Assembly: GCA_018823175.1 (NCBI GenBank)
Contig: JAHJIY010000034.1
Coordinates: 21,411 to 85,410 of the forward strand
Source: Pseudomonadota bacterium
GTDB lineage: Bacteria > Desulfobacterota > Desulfobulbia > Desulfobulbales > JAHJIY01
DNA: 64,000 nucleotides
Reading direction: 5' to 3'
This document shows, piece by piece, positions 1 to 9,993 of the stretch (its first letter is position 1; the number at the start of each line of letters is the position of its first letter). Both the position numbers and the translations under genes were made by a program. A model generated the notes under the pieces. It did not search any database and had not been told where the DNA came from. It saw only the letters and a program-made list of their open reading frames with translations.

Positions 1-3000
1 ATTGCGATCGATACCGCTTGTTCCTCATCCCTGGTGGCCTTACATCTCGCCTGTCGGAGCCTGAAAACAGGCGAATCCGACCTGGCCCTGGCCGGCGGCG
101 TCAATCTGATGCTGACCCCCGAGGGGCATATCGGCTTTTCGAAATTACAGGCCCTGGCGCCCGACGGTTTATGTAAACCATTTGACCAAGCGGCCAATGG
201 CTATGTGCGGGGTGAGGGCTGCGGGCTCATCGTTTTAAAAAGGCTGACCGATGCCTTAAGGGACAGGGATACGATCCTGGCCGTAATCAAGGGCAGCGGC
301 GTCAACCAGGACGGCAGGACCAACGGCTTTACCGCGCCAAACGGCAGAGCGCAGCAGAAGGCCATCCGTTTGGCGCTGGCCGATGCCGGCCTCTCTCCCC
401 ATGAGGTGCAATATGTCGAGGCCCACGGTACCGGCACCCCTCTGGGAGACCCAATCGAAATCGAGGCCCTGGCCCAGGTATACGGCGCCGGTCGCGATCC
501 CCATTCACCGCTGGTCATTGGTTCGGTCAAGGCCAATATCGGCCATCTCGAAGCGGCGGCCGGCATCGCAGGCCTGATCAAGACCGTTCTTCTTCTGCAG
601 CGACAAACGATCGCGCCCCAGATCCATTTCCATACCCCCAATCAAAATCTCGCCTGGCATGAACTGCCGGTACAGATCGCCACTACAACAAATTCATGGC
701 CCGAATCAGCCACCCCGCGCACCGCCGGGGTAAGCTCCTTCGGCTTTAGCGGCACCAACGCCCATGTTATTATCCAGGAGGCCCCGCCCCTCGACCCGCC
801 AGATGAATTAGTCGAGCGCAGCCACCACCTTCTAAATCTTTCGGCCAACAGCCAAGAGGCCCTGACCGACCTGGCGGCCCGTTATGCCGCATATTTTACC
901 GAGAAAAAAAATACCGCCGCCGACCAGATTGGCGATATCTGTTATACCGCCGCAACCGGCCGCATCCATTTGCCCCACCGCCTATCCCTGGTCGCCTCAT
1001 GCCGGGAAGAGCTGGCCAAAAACCTGACCGGATATGCGGCAGACCACGAAATTTCTCCCTCCTGCCAGACCGCCGAAGTAAAAGAGGAAGAAAAAAAGAT
1101 CGTCTTCATGTTTACCGGCCAGGGTTCGCAATATCCCAAGATGGGCCTTGATCTTTACCTGTCCCAACCGGTTTTCCGGGAGACGCTCCACTTATGCGAC
1201 AAACTATTGCAACCCTATTGTGACAAGAGACTTCTCGACCTGATCTACAACGATCAGGAAAGCACCCATATTCATGAAACCGTTTATACCCAACCGGTCA
1301 TCTTCGCGGTGGAATACGCCCTGGCCCAACTCCTGATTTCCTGGGGAATCAAGCCCGCCGCTGTCTTGGGCCACAGCATCGGCGAATATGTCGCCGCCTG
1401 CCTGGCCGGGATCTTCAGCCTTGATGATGCCTTAAAAATGGTGGCGACCCGGGGCAAGCTGATGCAGTCCCTGCCGGACAACGGCAGCATGGCGGTGGTG
1501 ATCGCCGATCAAGAAAAAGTTACCGAGGCTCTGATCGGCCTGGAGGAACGCATTTCGATTGCGGCGATAAATGCCCCGGAAAATGTGCTTATTTCGGGCG
1601 AGCGGGACGCCGTGGCCCAAGTAATGAAAAAGTTCGCCGACCAGAACATCCCCTCCCATAAATTACAGATCTCCCATGCCATTCATTCCCGGCTGATGGA
1701 CCCCATCCTCGATGCTTTTCAGGCCATCGCTGACCAGATCAGATATAACGAGCCCCAACTACAGGTGATCTCCAATGCCACCGGCCGCGAAGGCGGCAAG
1801 GAAATGGCGACCGCCCGCTACTGGACCGACCATATCCGGGGACCGGTAAACTTTCTTGACTCAATGACGACTCTGGACCAGGAGGGCTATAAGATTTTCA
1901 TGGAAATCGGGACCACCACCACCCTGACCAGTCTCGGCATGCAGTGTATCCCGGACAATAAGGGGCTCTGGCTGCCGACCCTCGGCATCAACAACTTCAT
2001 GTTCAATATGCGGCCCGGACGTAAGGCGGGCCACAGCGATTGGGCGCAGATCTTGAAATGCCTGGCCGGCCTCTATGTCAACGGCGTCGACCTTGACTGG
2101 CCGGCCTATGACCTACCCTACCACCGGAAAAAGGTGGCCCTTCCCCACTATCCTTTCCAGCGGCAGAGACATTGGCTGCAACCGGTCTGGGGCCAAAGGG
2201 GCGGATCGGCAACAATCTCCGAGCCGACCCGGGAGGGAATTGTTCTCCCGGCGCTCACTCCACAACACCACGCGGAGACCGACCCACGACCCCGCCGGGA
2301 GCGCCTGCTTGACACCGTGCTGCGCTTCATGTACCAGGCCTCGGAGATCAGGCTTTCGGAACATGATTTCGACCGAAATCTTTTTGAACTCGGTTTTGCC
2401 TCCCTGATGCTGGTCCGGATCAGAGATGCGATCAGGCGTGCCTTCGGCCTGGAAATCAAGATGAGCAGTTTTTTTAACCGCACTGAAACGGTCAACAAAC
2501 TGCTCAATTATCTTGAGGCAAATCTCCCCCAGGAGTTTGAAGCGAAGGGAACACTAACTCCAAAAAACGGCGCCGGGGCCCCACCGTCGGTTGCCCACCT
2601 GGCCGAGAACTCGCCGCTGACCAGCTACGAGCTGAAAACCGTCCGGAGCAAACCGGTCGACTTTGTCCCCTACCGCCAGATCATGGACCGCGAAAAACTG
2701 GAGTTAAACGTTCGCCAGGAAAAACATCTCCATTCTCTGGTCCAGAGATACACCGCCGCCACCACCAAATCAAAGGAACAGACCCAGTCATACCGGTCCG
2801 TCTTTGCCAATACCAGAAACATCGCCGGATTCAGGCCGGAATGGAAAGAGATGATCTACCAGATCATCGCAGACCGGGCGGCCGGTTCCAGGTTTCGAGA
2901 CATCGACGGCCGGGAGTATCTCGATATCTCCATGGGCTTTGGCGTCTATCTCTTCGGCCACAATCCCGATTTCATCCGAACCTCGCTAGCCCAAGAACTT

Positions 3001-6000
3001 GAACGCGGCATTCCGATCGGGCCGATGTCCGATACCGCCGGCCGGGTCGCCACCTTAATCCACGAACTGACCGGGGTGGAAAGGGTCGCTTTTTTCAACA
3101 CCGGCACCGAGGCGGTAATGTCCGCCCTGCGGATCGCGCGCACCGTCACCGGTCGTTCGAAGATCGTCCTCTTCGCCGGTTCCTTTCACGGCCATTTTGA
3201 CGGAGTGCTCGGCGCGATGGTCGATGAAGGCAACGGCCCGTTCACCATTCCGATGGCCCCCGGCACCCCGCAGGGCATGGTGCAGGACGTCCATATTCTT
3301 AAATACGGCGCCCCGGAGTCTTTAGAGTTTATTGAGGCGCACGGCCATGAACTTGCCGCGGTGCTGGTCGAGCCGGTCCAGAGTCGCCGCCCTGATTTCC
3401 AGCCGATCGAATTCCTACGCCGCCTGCGCGAGCTTACTTTGGCCTCGCAGACCGCCCTTATTTTTGATGAGGTTATTCTGGGCTTTCGGATGCATCCCGG
3501 CGGGGCCCAGGCCATGTTCAAGATCCAGGCCGATATCGTCACCTATGGCAAGGTAATCGGCGGCGGCATCCCAATCGGGGTAGTCGCCGGCAAGGCCCAA
3601 TTTCTGGATGCAGTCGATGGCGGCATGTGGCGCTATGGCGACGCCTCCTATCCCCAGAAAGAAAACACCTTTATCGCCGGCACCTTCAACCATCACCCCT
3701 TGGCCATGGCCGGCGCCATGGCGGTTCTCACCCATCTCAAAGAATCCGGTCCCGCCCTCCAGGAAAACCTCAACCGCCGCACCGAGGTGCTGGCTGGCCG
3801 GGTCAACGATTATTTCGCCTCCGAAGAGCTGCCGGTAAAAATGACCCACTTCGGATCTCTGTTCAGACTAAATCTCAAAGGCGACGGAGAACTTTTAAAC
3901 TATCATCTCCTTGAAAAAGGGATCTATGTCTGGGAGGGCAGAAACTGCTTTCTGTCAACCGCTCACACCGACCAAGACTGCGAGTTCTTTCTCCAGGCAA
4001 TCAAGGAAAGTGTGCAGGAGATGCGGGAAGGCGGCCTTTTCCTCAAGCCGGCTGATAAGCGACCAGTAGCCGAGTCATTTTTACCGGGCTCGATCAGCTA
4101 TCCGATGTCTTCGGCCCAGAAACGGCTCTATATCCTGAGTAATCTGGAAGGAGGCGAGGGCAGTTATCATATTCCCATCGCCTTTTTCATCGACGGACCG
4201 CTTGACGGCCAAAAGGTCGGGCAGTGCTTCCGGCAACTGCTCGCCAGACATCAGAGCTTGCGGGCCGGTTTCGAAATTGCGGAAAACGATTTTCGCCAGA
4301 CCATCGCCGATCAGGTCGACTTCAAGATCGATTACCGGCAAACTGCCGCCGACCAGCTCGAACAACTGATCAAAGAATTCATCCAGCCCTTTGACCTGGC
4401 CCGGGCTCCGCTCATCAGGGTTTGTCTGGCCAGGATAACCGACCAGCGGCATCTCGTGGTGATCGACATTCACCACATCATCTTCGACGGGATTTCCGGT
4501 GATCTCTTGATCGCCGAATTCATAAAATTATACGAAGACAACGCCCTGCCGCCGATCAATGCAAGTTATCAGGATTATGTCGACCGGGAAAAAGAGTATC
4601 TCGCCTCGGCCGAGCATCAGCAGCACCTGGCATACTGGACCGAGACACTTGCGGCGGACCGGCCCGCCCTCAATCTACCCCTTGATTTTCCAAGACCGGC
4701 CCGCCGAACCTTTAGGGGCAAGAGATTATTTTGCCAGATCGACCACACCCGGACTACCGCCCTGAAAGCGATGGCCGGCCGGACCGGCTCCTCACTGTTC
4801 ATGGTGCTCCTGGCCGCCCACTATGTTCTTCTCCACAAACTGACCGGCCAGGAAGATATTGCGGTCGGCACCACCTTTGACTCCAGACGCGAGGATAAAT
4901 TTGCGCCGGTGATCGGCATGTTTGTCAATACCCTGGCTTTAAGAAACCGGCCGGCCCCGGCCAAGACCTTCCGCGCCTTGCTCCAGGAGATCAAAAAAAA
5001 TGTACTGGAGGCCTATGATTTCCAGGATTGCCCCTTCGAACTGATTGTCGAAAAACTCGGCCTGCCACGGGACATGAGCCGCAACCCGGTTTTCGACACC
5101 ATGTTCGTCTACGAACGGATCGAAAACAAGGCAATGGCGGCCGGCAGCCTGGTCTGCACCAAGCATGATTTCACCAACGACACCGCCATGTTCGACCTGA
5201 CCCATGAAATCCTTGAAATCGACGGGTCGCTGAACGTGTCGATGGAATTCAATACCGATATCTTCCGGCCGGAGACCATCGAAAGGTTCCTGGGTTATTA
5301 CCTAAATATTATCGACCAGATCAGCGGCCCGGCAGACCTCACGCTTGCCGAGATCGATATTCTGCCGGCCCGGGAAAAACAACAGCTCCTGGTTGAGTTT
5401 AATGGCCCGACGGTCGACTATCCGCGCAACCAGACGATGGCGGATATTTTTGAAGAGCAGGTCCGGGAGACGCCCCAGGCCCCGGCCCTTGTCTTTGAAG
5501 AATTGACTCTCACCTACCAGGAACTAAACGAGCGCGCAAATCAGGTGGCCCATTATCTACAGGACCATTGCGCCGTGCAGGCTGAAGAGCTGGTTGCCAT
5601 GATGTTTGACCGCTCCGAACAGGCGATCATCGCGATGCTCGGCATCCTGAAGGCCGGGGCCGCCTTTTTGCCGATCGACCCCTCCTACCCCGAAGAAAGA
5701 ATCGCCTACATGTTTAGCGACAGCGGCTGCCGACTTCTCCTGACCGAGGAAAAATTCATCGACCATGCTGGCTTAAGCAAAGAGGTCAAAACGGTTGATC
5801 TCAGGCAAATCAGGACCGGCCAGAAAACCGACCCCAAGCGAACGACCCCGGCGACCGGCCTTGCTTATGTGATCTATACCTCAGGGACAACCGGCCGTCC
5901 CAAGGGAGTGATGCTTGAGCACCGCAGCTTTATCAATATGTCACTGGCCCACATCGGCTCCTTCGGGATTACCGGCTCGGACCGCATGCTTCAGTTCTCC

Positions 6001-9000
6001 TCCCTCTCGTCCGACAGCTCACTCTTTGAGATCTTCCTGGCCCTCCATGCCGGGGCGGCCCTGGTGCTGATCAGCAAAGAGACGATTTTCAACACCGACA
6101 CGTTTATCGCCTACCTCGAGCGCCAGGGAGTGACGACAATGTTTTTGCCCCCGGTCTACCTCAACAGCCTGCAAAAAAGGGAAATGCCGACGGTGCGCAT
6201 GATCATGACCGGCGGTGCGCCGGCGGTCATGACTGATGCCCGACATTACAGCCAGACCAAGACCTACTTCAATTCCTACGGACCAACCGAAACCACGGTG
6301 GCGATGGCCTATTGCCGGATTGATCCCGAGCAAGATCATAACGGCCAGGTGCTGATCGGCAGACCAATCGCCAACAGCCAGGTCCTCATTCTGGATGCCG
6401 CCCTGAACCTGCTACCCATCGGAGTGGAGGGGGAGATCTGCATTGCCGGTGATTGTCTGGCCCGGGGCTATCTGGAAAGGCCGGAACTGACCGCCGAAAA
6501 ATTCCCGCCCCATCCTTTTAATCAGGGACAACGGATCTACCGAAGCGGCGACCTGGGCAAATGGCTCCCGGACGGGATGATCGATTGCCTCGGCCGCAAG
6601 GACGACCAGGTCAAGATCCGTAGCTTCCGAATCGAACTCAAAGAGATCGAGTATACCCTTTTACAACACCCCGCCGTGGTTAATGCCGCGGTATTGGCCA
6701 AACAATTTTCCGGGGAGACCAAGGAGTTAATCGCCTATCTTGTCGGCCGGGGCGAAGTGAACATTCCGGAACTGCGGAGTCACCTGGGCCGCTTCCTGCC
6801 GGATTACATGTTACCGGCCTATTTTATGGTCCTCGACAAACTGCCGGTCACCCTCAACGGCAAGCTTGACAAAGAGGCGCTGCCCGATCCTCTGGCCACC
6901 GCCAGCGCCAAGGACCAGACCGGCACCAAATATGAGGCCCCGCGCAGTGCAAACGAAAAAACCCTGGCCTCGGTCTGGAAAATGGTCCTTGGACGAAACG
7001 GTATCGGGATTCATGACAATTTCTTCGGACTGGGCGGCGATTCGATCAAGGCCATCCAGATCCTGTCGCGCCTCGGCCAGGAAGGACTCAAACTTGAGGT
7101 CCGCCATCTTTTTGAGTATCCGACCATCGCCGAGTCGGCCAGAAAAATATCAAAGAACTCACGCCTGCCGGCCCAGGGGACCATTACCGGCCAAGTACCG
7201 CTGACCGCGATCCAGACCTGGCTGTTCACCGAACATCAAAATAACACCAACCACTATACCCAGGCCGTGCTGCTGCGGGCCAAAGAACCGCTGGCCGAAG
7301 ATGCCCTGCGCGCCGCGCTCGCTAAAATCGAAGAACACCACGATGCCTTGCGCATCCGGTGCCGGAAACAAGATAGTATAATAATCCAGGAAATTGGGCC
7401 GCCGGGCCCGGCCGCCGCGCTTGAAATTATCGATTTAAGAGAAACGACAGAGGCGGAAACAAAATGGCTAAGCCGCTGCGGTGAGGTCCCGGCCGAGATC
7501 AATCTGTTCACCAGACCACTAATGAAGGCGGTACTGTTTAAGATGGATGGCGGCGACCGGCTGCTGCTCGTGGTCCACCATCTGGTAGTGGACGGCGTCT
7601 CATGGCGCATTATTGTCGAGGACCTCAGCGACGGCTATCAGCAGGCTTTGGCCCAAAAATCAATTGTCCTGCCGACCAAGAGCGATTCGTTCAAACTCTG
7701 GGCCAAGGGAATGCATGCTTATTCCAACAGCGCCGCCCTCCTGCAAGAAAAAATCTACTGGCAGGCAATTGACCAGCGCCAGGCAGATTTTCTGCCCAGC
7801 ACCTATATCGGCAAGCGCCAACAGAGCGACTACGCGACCCTTCATTGCGCCTTGACGACCGAGGAAACTACCGTTCTGCTCTCCCAAGTGAATCGCGCCT
7901 ATCATACCGAAATAAATGACATTCTGCTCACCGCCCTGGCTATGGCTCTGCAGAAATGGCAAGACCGCAAGGCCACGCTCATCGACCTTGAAGGACACGG
8001 CCGGGAACATTTTTCTCAAGACCTTGAGATCGGTCGGACCGTCGGCTTTTTCACCACGGTCTACCCCTTTGTCCTTGAACTGCCGGAGGCTGACGATCCG
8101 GGCCTGGCCATAAAATCTGTCAAGGAATCTTTGCGGCAGATCCCCAACAAAGGGATCGGCTACGGCATCCTCAAATACCTGACCTCACCCGAGAACAAAA
8201 AAGAACTGACCTTTAAGGCAAAACCTCGCCTCCTGTTTAATTACCTGGGCAGTTTCGAGGAAGAAGGCGACGACGCGCTCCTGACAATCGATGAGCAACC
8301 CCTGCCTAATACGATTGGCCCAGACATGGAGAAACAATACGATCTTGAGGTTGAAGGCGTGATCCTCAAGGGCCGACTGCAACTTTCAACTGCTTATCAT
8401 GAAAAAGCGTGCCCAGCGGCCGATGCCAAAAAACTGCTCGACCTCTTTCAGGAGGCAGTACGCCGACTGATCAACCATTGTGCCCAGCAAGAATTAGCCG
8501 AGGTCACCCCCGGTGATCTGACCTATAGGGGGCTGACCCTGTCGACCCTGGCCGACCTGCTCCAGCAAACCCGAATAAAAAACCATGAGCTGCAGGACAT
8601 CTATCCCCTCTCGCCGCTCCAGGAGGGCATGCTTTTTCATGCCTTGTATGACGAAACTTCCTCGGCATATTTTGAGCAACATTCCTTTCGCCTCCATGGA
8701 GATGTGGATCTGGCCCGGTTCGAAAGAAGCTGGAATGAATTATTCGCCCACCACGATATTCTGCGAACCAACTTCGTGCACCAGGGCATAGACCGTCCGC
8801 TCCAGATCGTCAGGCGGGCCAGGAAAATCGAATTCAACTTTCATGACCTTAGTGCACTAAACGCTAAACAACAGAAAACCGCCCTCCGGGAATTCAAGGA
8901 AAATGACCGTAAGCTTGGCTTTGACCTGAGCCACGAGATCCTGATGAAGGCCAATATTTTCAAGATCGGAGAAGATTTGTTCGAAGCGGTCTGGAGCCAC

Positions 9001-9978
9001 CACCATATCCTGATCGATGGCTGGTGTTCCGGAATTCTGTTGAAGGAATTTTTCGAGACCTACACCGCATTAAGTAAGGGCCAACCCCCCGCCGCCAAAC
9101 CCGTTCCCCCCTACAGCGAATACATCAAATGGCTGGAGAGTCGCAACGTACGGGAATCAATTAATTACTGGGCCGATTATCTGACCGGATATGAACGAGC
9201 CGCCCTCCTGCCTCGCACCACAGACAACGACCAGGAAAAGGCATTTATGGCGGCCAGACTGGACCTGGAATTTGACCAGAAGATTTCCTCGACCCTAAGC
9301 CTTTTTGCCGCACACCATCAGGTCACGGTTAATACCGTCATCCAGACGGTCTGGGGGATCCTGTTGAGCAAATATTCCGGAACCGAAGACGTGGTCTTCG
9401 GGGTCACCGTCTCGGGCCGCCCGGCCGACCTGCCCGGCGTTGAAGAAATGGTCGGACTTTTTATCAACACGGTACCGCTCAGGGTAAAGGCGGCCCCGAG
9501 CGCCACCTTTACCGAACTGATCCGGGCCGTGCAAAATGATGCCCTGGCTGGCGAGCCCCACCACTATTGCTCCCTGGCTGATATCCAGACGGCGAGTCCT
9601 CTGCAACGGAATCTGCTCGACCATGTCCTGGTCTTTGAAAATTTTCCGCTGGCCGAGGAGCTAAATGACCTCGACCAAGGGTTCGCCCCCGATTTTTCAA
9701 TCGGCGACGTGGAAGTGGTCGAACAGACTAATTTTGACCTGACCATCGTTATAACGCCGGGCCGGGCAATGATCATTGAGCTGCGTTATAACGCCCAGGT
9801 CTTCAGCCCCGAACGAATCGGCGAGATCAAGGATCATCTGCGCCGGGCCGTCGATTGTGTGGTGGCCAGGCCGGAAATTTCAGTGGGCGAGCTCAGGGAT
9901 GAACTGCTGAGTATAGCCGAAAAGAACGAGCAGGAATTCTTTCTGGCCGCGATCGGCCAGCTTAATGAGGACTTTTAG
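1..9978 (+). CDS. Hybrid PKS-NRPS, 5'-truncated: KS-AT-ACP-AMT-C-A-PCP-E-C
   Basis: The frame is open from base 1, so the gene begins outside the window; 3325 residues are visible. Domains, counted from the first codon: a ketosynthase entered at its DTACSSS active site (about 5-11; HGTGT near 142, NIGHL near 182); acyltransferase with GQGSQ near 373, GHSIGE serine near 459 and HAIH near 559, a malonyl-type pattern; acyl carrier with serine 801 in a GFASL context; a PLP class-III aminotransferase (about 935-1350, lysine near 1184 in TYGKVIGGG); condensation domain (HHIIFDG near 1491); adenylation domain (about 1810-2290); peptidyl carrier (GGDS, serine 2348); epimerase (HHLVVDG near 2526); and a final condensation domain (HHILIDG near 3001). 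KS-AT-ACP-AMT-C is the arrangement of iturin/mycosubtilin synthases and resembles microcystin McyE, so a beta-amino acyl unit joined to a D-amino acid is expected. The adenylation pocket reads D-S-F-F-M-G-S-V-A, which I cannot assign. The terminal C domain has no A domain of its own; the next A domain opens the gene at 12934. Confidence 0.95.
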   Translation: MAIDTACSSSLVALHLACRSLKTGESDLALAGGVNLMLTPEGHIGFSKLQALAPDGLCKPFDQAANGYVRGEGCGLIVLKRLTDALRDRDTILAVIKGSGVNQDGRTNGFTAPNGRAQQKAIRLALADAGLSPHEVQYVEAHGTGTPLGDPIEIEALAQVYGAGRDPHSPLVIGSVKANIGHLEAAAGIAGLIKTVLLLQRQTIAPQIHFHTPNQNLAWHELPVQIATTTNSWPESATPRTAGVSSFGFSGTNAHVIIQEAPPLDPPDELVERSHHLLNLSANSQEALTDLAARYAAYFTEKKNTAADQIGDICYTAATGRIHLPHRLSLVASCREELAKNLTGYAADHEISPSCQTAEVKEEEKKIVFMFTGQGSQYPKMGLDLYLSQPVFRETLHLCDKLLQPYCDKRLLDLIYNDQESTHIHETVYTQPVIFAVEYALAQLLISWGIKPAAVLGHSIGEYVAACLAGIFSLDDALKMVATRGKLMQSLPDNGSMAVVIADQEKVTEALIGLEERISIAAINAPENVLISGERDAVAQVMKKFADQNIPSHKLQISHAIHSRLMDPILDAFQAIADQIRYNEPQLQVISNATGREGGKEMATARYWTDHIRGPVNFLDSMTTLDQEGYKIFMEIGTTTTLTSLGMQCIPDNKGLWLPTLGINNFMFNMRPGRKAGHSDWAQILKCLAGLYVNGVDLDWPAYDLPYHRKKVALPHYPFQRQRHWLQPVWGQRGGSATISEPTREGIVLPALTPQHHAETDPRPRRERLLDTVLRFMYQASEIRLSEHDFDRNLFELGFASLMLVRIRDAIRRAFGLEIKMSSFFNRTETVNKLLNYLEANLPQEFEAKGTLTPKNGAGAPPSVAHLAENSPLTSYELKTVRSKPVDFVPYRQIMDREKLELNVRQEKHLHSLVQRYTAATTKSKEQTQSYRSVFANTRNIAGFRPEWKEMIYQIIADRAAGSRFRDIDGREYLDISMGFGVYLFGHNPDFIRTSLAQELERGIPIGPMSDTAGRVATLIHELTGVERVAFFNTGTEAVMSALRIARTVTGRSKIVLFAGSFHGHFDGVLGAMVDEGNGPFTIPMAPGTPQGMVQDVHILKYGAPESLEFIEAHGHELAAVLVEPVQSRRPDFQPIEFLRRLRELTLASQTALIFDEVILGFRMHPGGAQAMFKIQADIVTYGKVIGGGIPIGVVAGKAQFLDAVDGGMWRYGDASYPQKENTFIAGTFNHHPLAMAGAMAVLTHLKESGPALQENLNRRTEVLAGRVNDYFASEELPVKMTHFGSLFRLNLKGDGELLNYHLLEKGIYVWEGRNCFLSTAHTDQDCEFFLQAIKESVQEMREGGLFLKPADKRPVAESFLPGSISYPMSSAQKRLYILSNLEGGEGSYHIPIAFFIDGPLDGQKVGQCFRQLLARHQSLRAGFEIAENDFRQTIADQVDFKIDYRQTAADQLEQLIKEFIQPFDLARAPLIRVCLARITDQRHLVVIDIHHIIFDGISGDLLIAEFIKLYEDNALPPINASYQDYVDREKEYLASAEHQQHLAYWTETLAADRPALNLPLDFPRPARRTFRGKRLFCQIDHTRTTALKAMAGRTGSSLFMVLLAAHYVLLHKLTGQEDIAVGTTFDSRREDKFAPVIGMFVNTLALRNRPAPAKTFRALLQEIKKNVLEAYDFQDCPFELIVEKLGLPRDMSRNPVFDTMFVYERIENKAMAAGSLVCTKHDFTNDTAMFDLTHEILEIDGSLNVSMEFNTDIFRPETIERFLGYYLNIIDQISGPADLTLAEIDILPAREKQQLLVEFNGPTVDYPRNQTMADIFEEQVRETPQAPALVFEELTLTYQELNERANQVAHYLQDHCAVQAEELVAMMFDRSEQAIIAMLGILKAGAAFLPIDPSYPEERIAYMFSDSGCRLLLTEEKFIDHAGLSKEVKTVDLRQIRTGQKTDPKRTTPATGLAYVIYTSGTTGRPKGVMLEHRSFINMSLAHIGSFGITGSDRMLQFSSLSSDSSLFEIFLALHAGAALVLISKETIFNTDTFIAYLERQGVTTMFLPPVYLNSLQKREMPTVRMIMTGGAPAVMTDARHYSQTKTYFNSYGPTETTVAMAYCRIDPEQDHNGQVLIGRPIANSQVLILDAALNLLPIGVEGEICIAGDCLARGYLERPELTAEKFPPHPFNQGQRIYRSGDLGKWLPDGMIDCLGRKDDQVKIRSFRIELKEIEYTLLQHPAVVNAAVLAKQFSGETKELIAYLVGRGEVNIPELRSHLGRFLPDYMLPAYFMVLDKLPVTLNGKLDKEALPDPLATASAKDQTGTKYEAPRSANEKTLASVWKMVLGRNGIGIHDNFFGLGGDSIKAIQILSRLGQEGLKLEVRHLFEYPTIAESARKISKNSRLPAQGTITGQVPLTAIQTWLFTEHQNNTNHYTQAVLLRAKEPLAEDALRAALAKIEEHHDALRIRCRKQDSIIIQEIGPPGPAAALEIIDLRETTEAETKWLSRCGEVPAEINLFTRPLMKAVLFKMDGGDRLLLVVHHLVVDGVSWRIIVEDLSDGYQQALAQKSIVLPTKSDSFKLWAKGMHAYSNSAALLQEKIYWQAIDQRQADFLPSTYIGKRQQSDYATLHCALTTEETTVLLSQVNRAYHTEINDILLTALAMALQKWQDRKATLIDLEGHGREHFSQDLEIGRTVGFFTTVYPFVLELPEADDPGLAIKSVKESLRQIPNKGIGYGILKYLTSPENKKELTFKAKPRLLFNYLGSFEEEGDDALLTIDEQPLPNTIGPDMEKQYDLEVEGVILKGRLQLSTAYHEKACPAADAKKLLDLFQEAVRRLINHCAQQELAEVTPGDLTYRGLTLSTLADLLQQTRIKNHELQDIYPLSPLQEGMLFHALYDETSSAYFEQHSFRLHGDVDLARFERSWNELFAHHDILRTNFVHQGIDRPLQIVRRARKIEFNFHDLSALNAKQQKTALREFKENDRKLGFDLSHEILMKANIFKIGEDLFEAVWSHHHILIDGWCSGILLKEFFETYTALSKGQPPAAKPVPPYSEYIKWLESRNVRESINYWADYLTGYERAALLPRTTDNDQEKAFMAARLDLEFDQKISSTLSLFAAHHQVTVNTVIQTVWGILLSKYSGTEDVVFGVTVSGRPADLPGVEEMVGLFINTVPLRVKAAPSATFTELIRAVQNDALAGEPHHYCSLADIQTASPLQRNLLDHVLVFENFPLAEELNDLDQGFAPDFSIGDVEVVEQTNFDLTIVITPGRAMIIELRYNAQVFSPERIGEIKDHLRRAVDCVVARPEISVGELRDELLSIAEKNEQEFFLAAIGQLNEDF

Positions 9979-9993
9979 CAAAATGAGCGCGGT

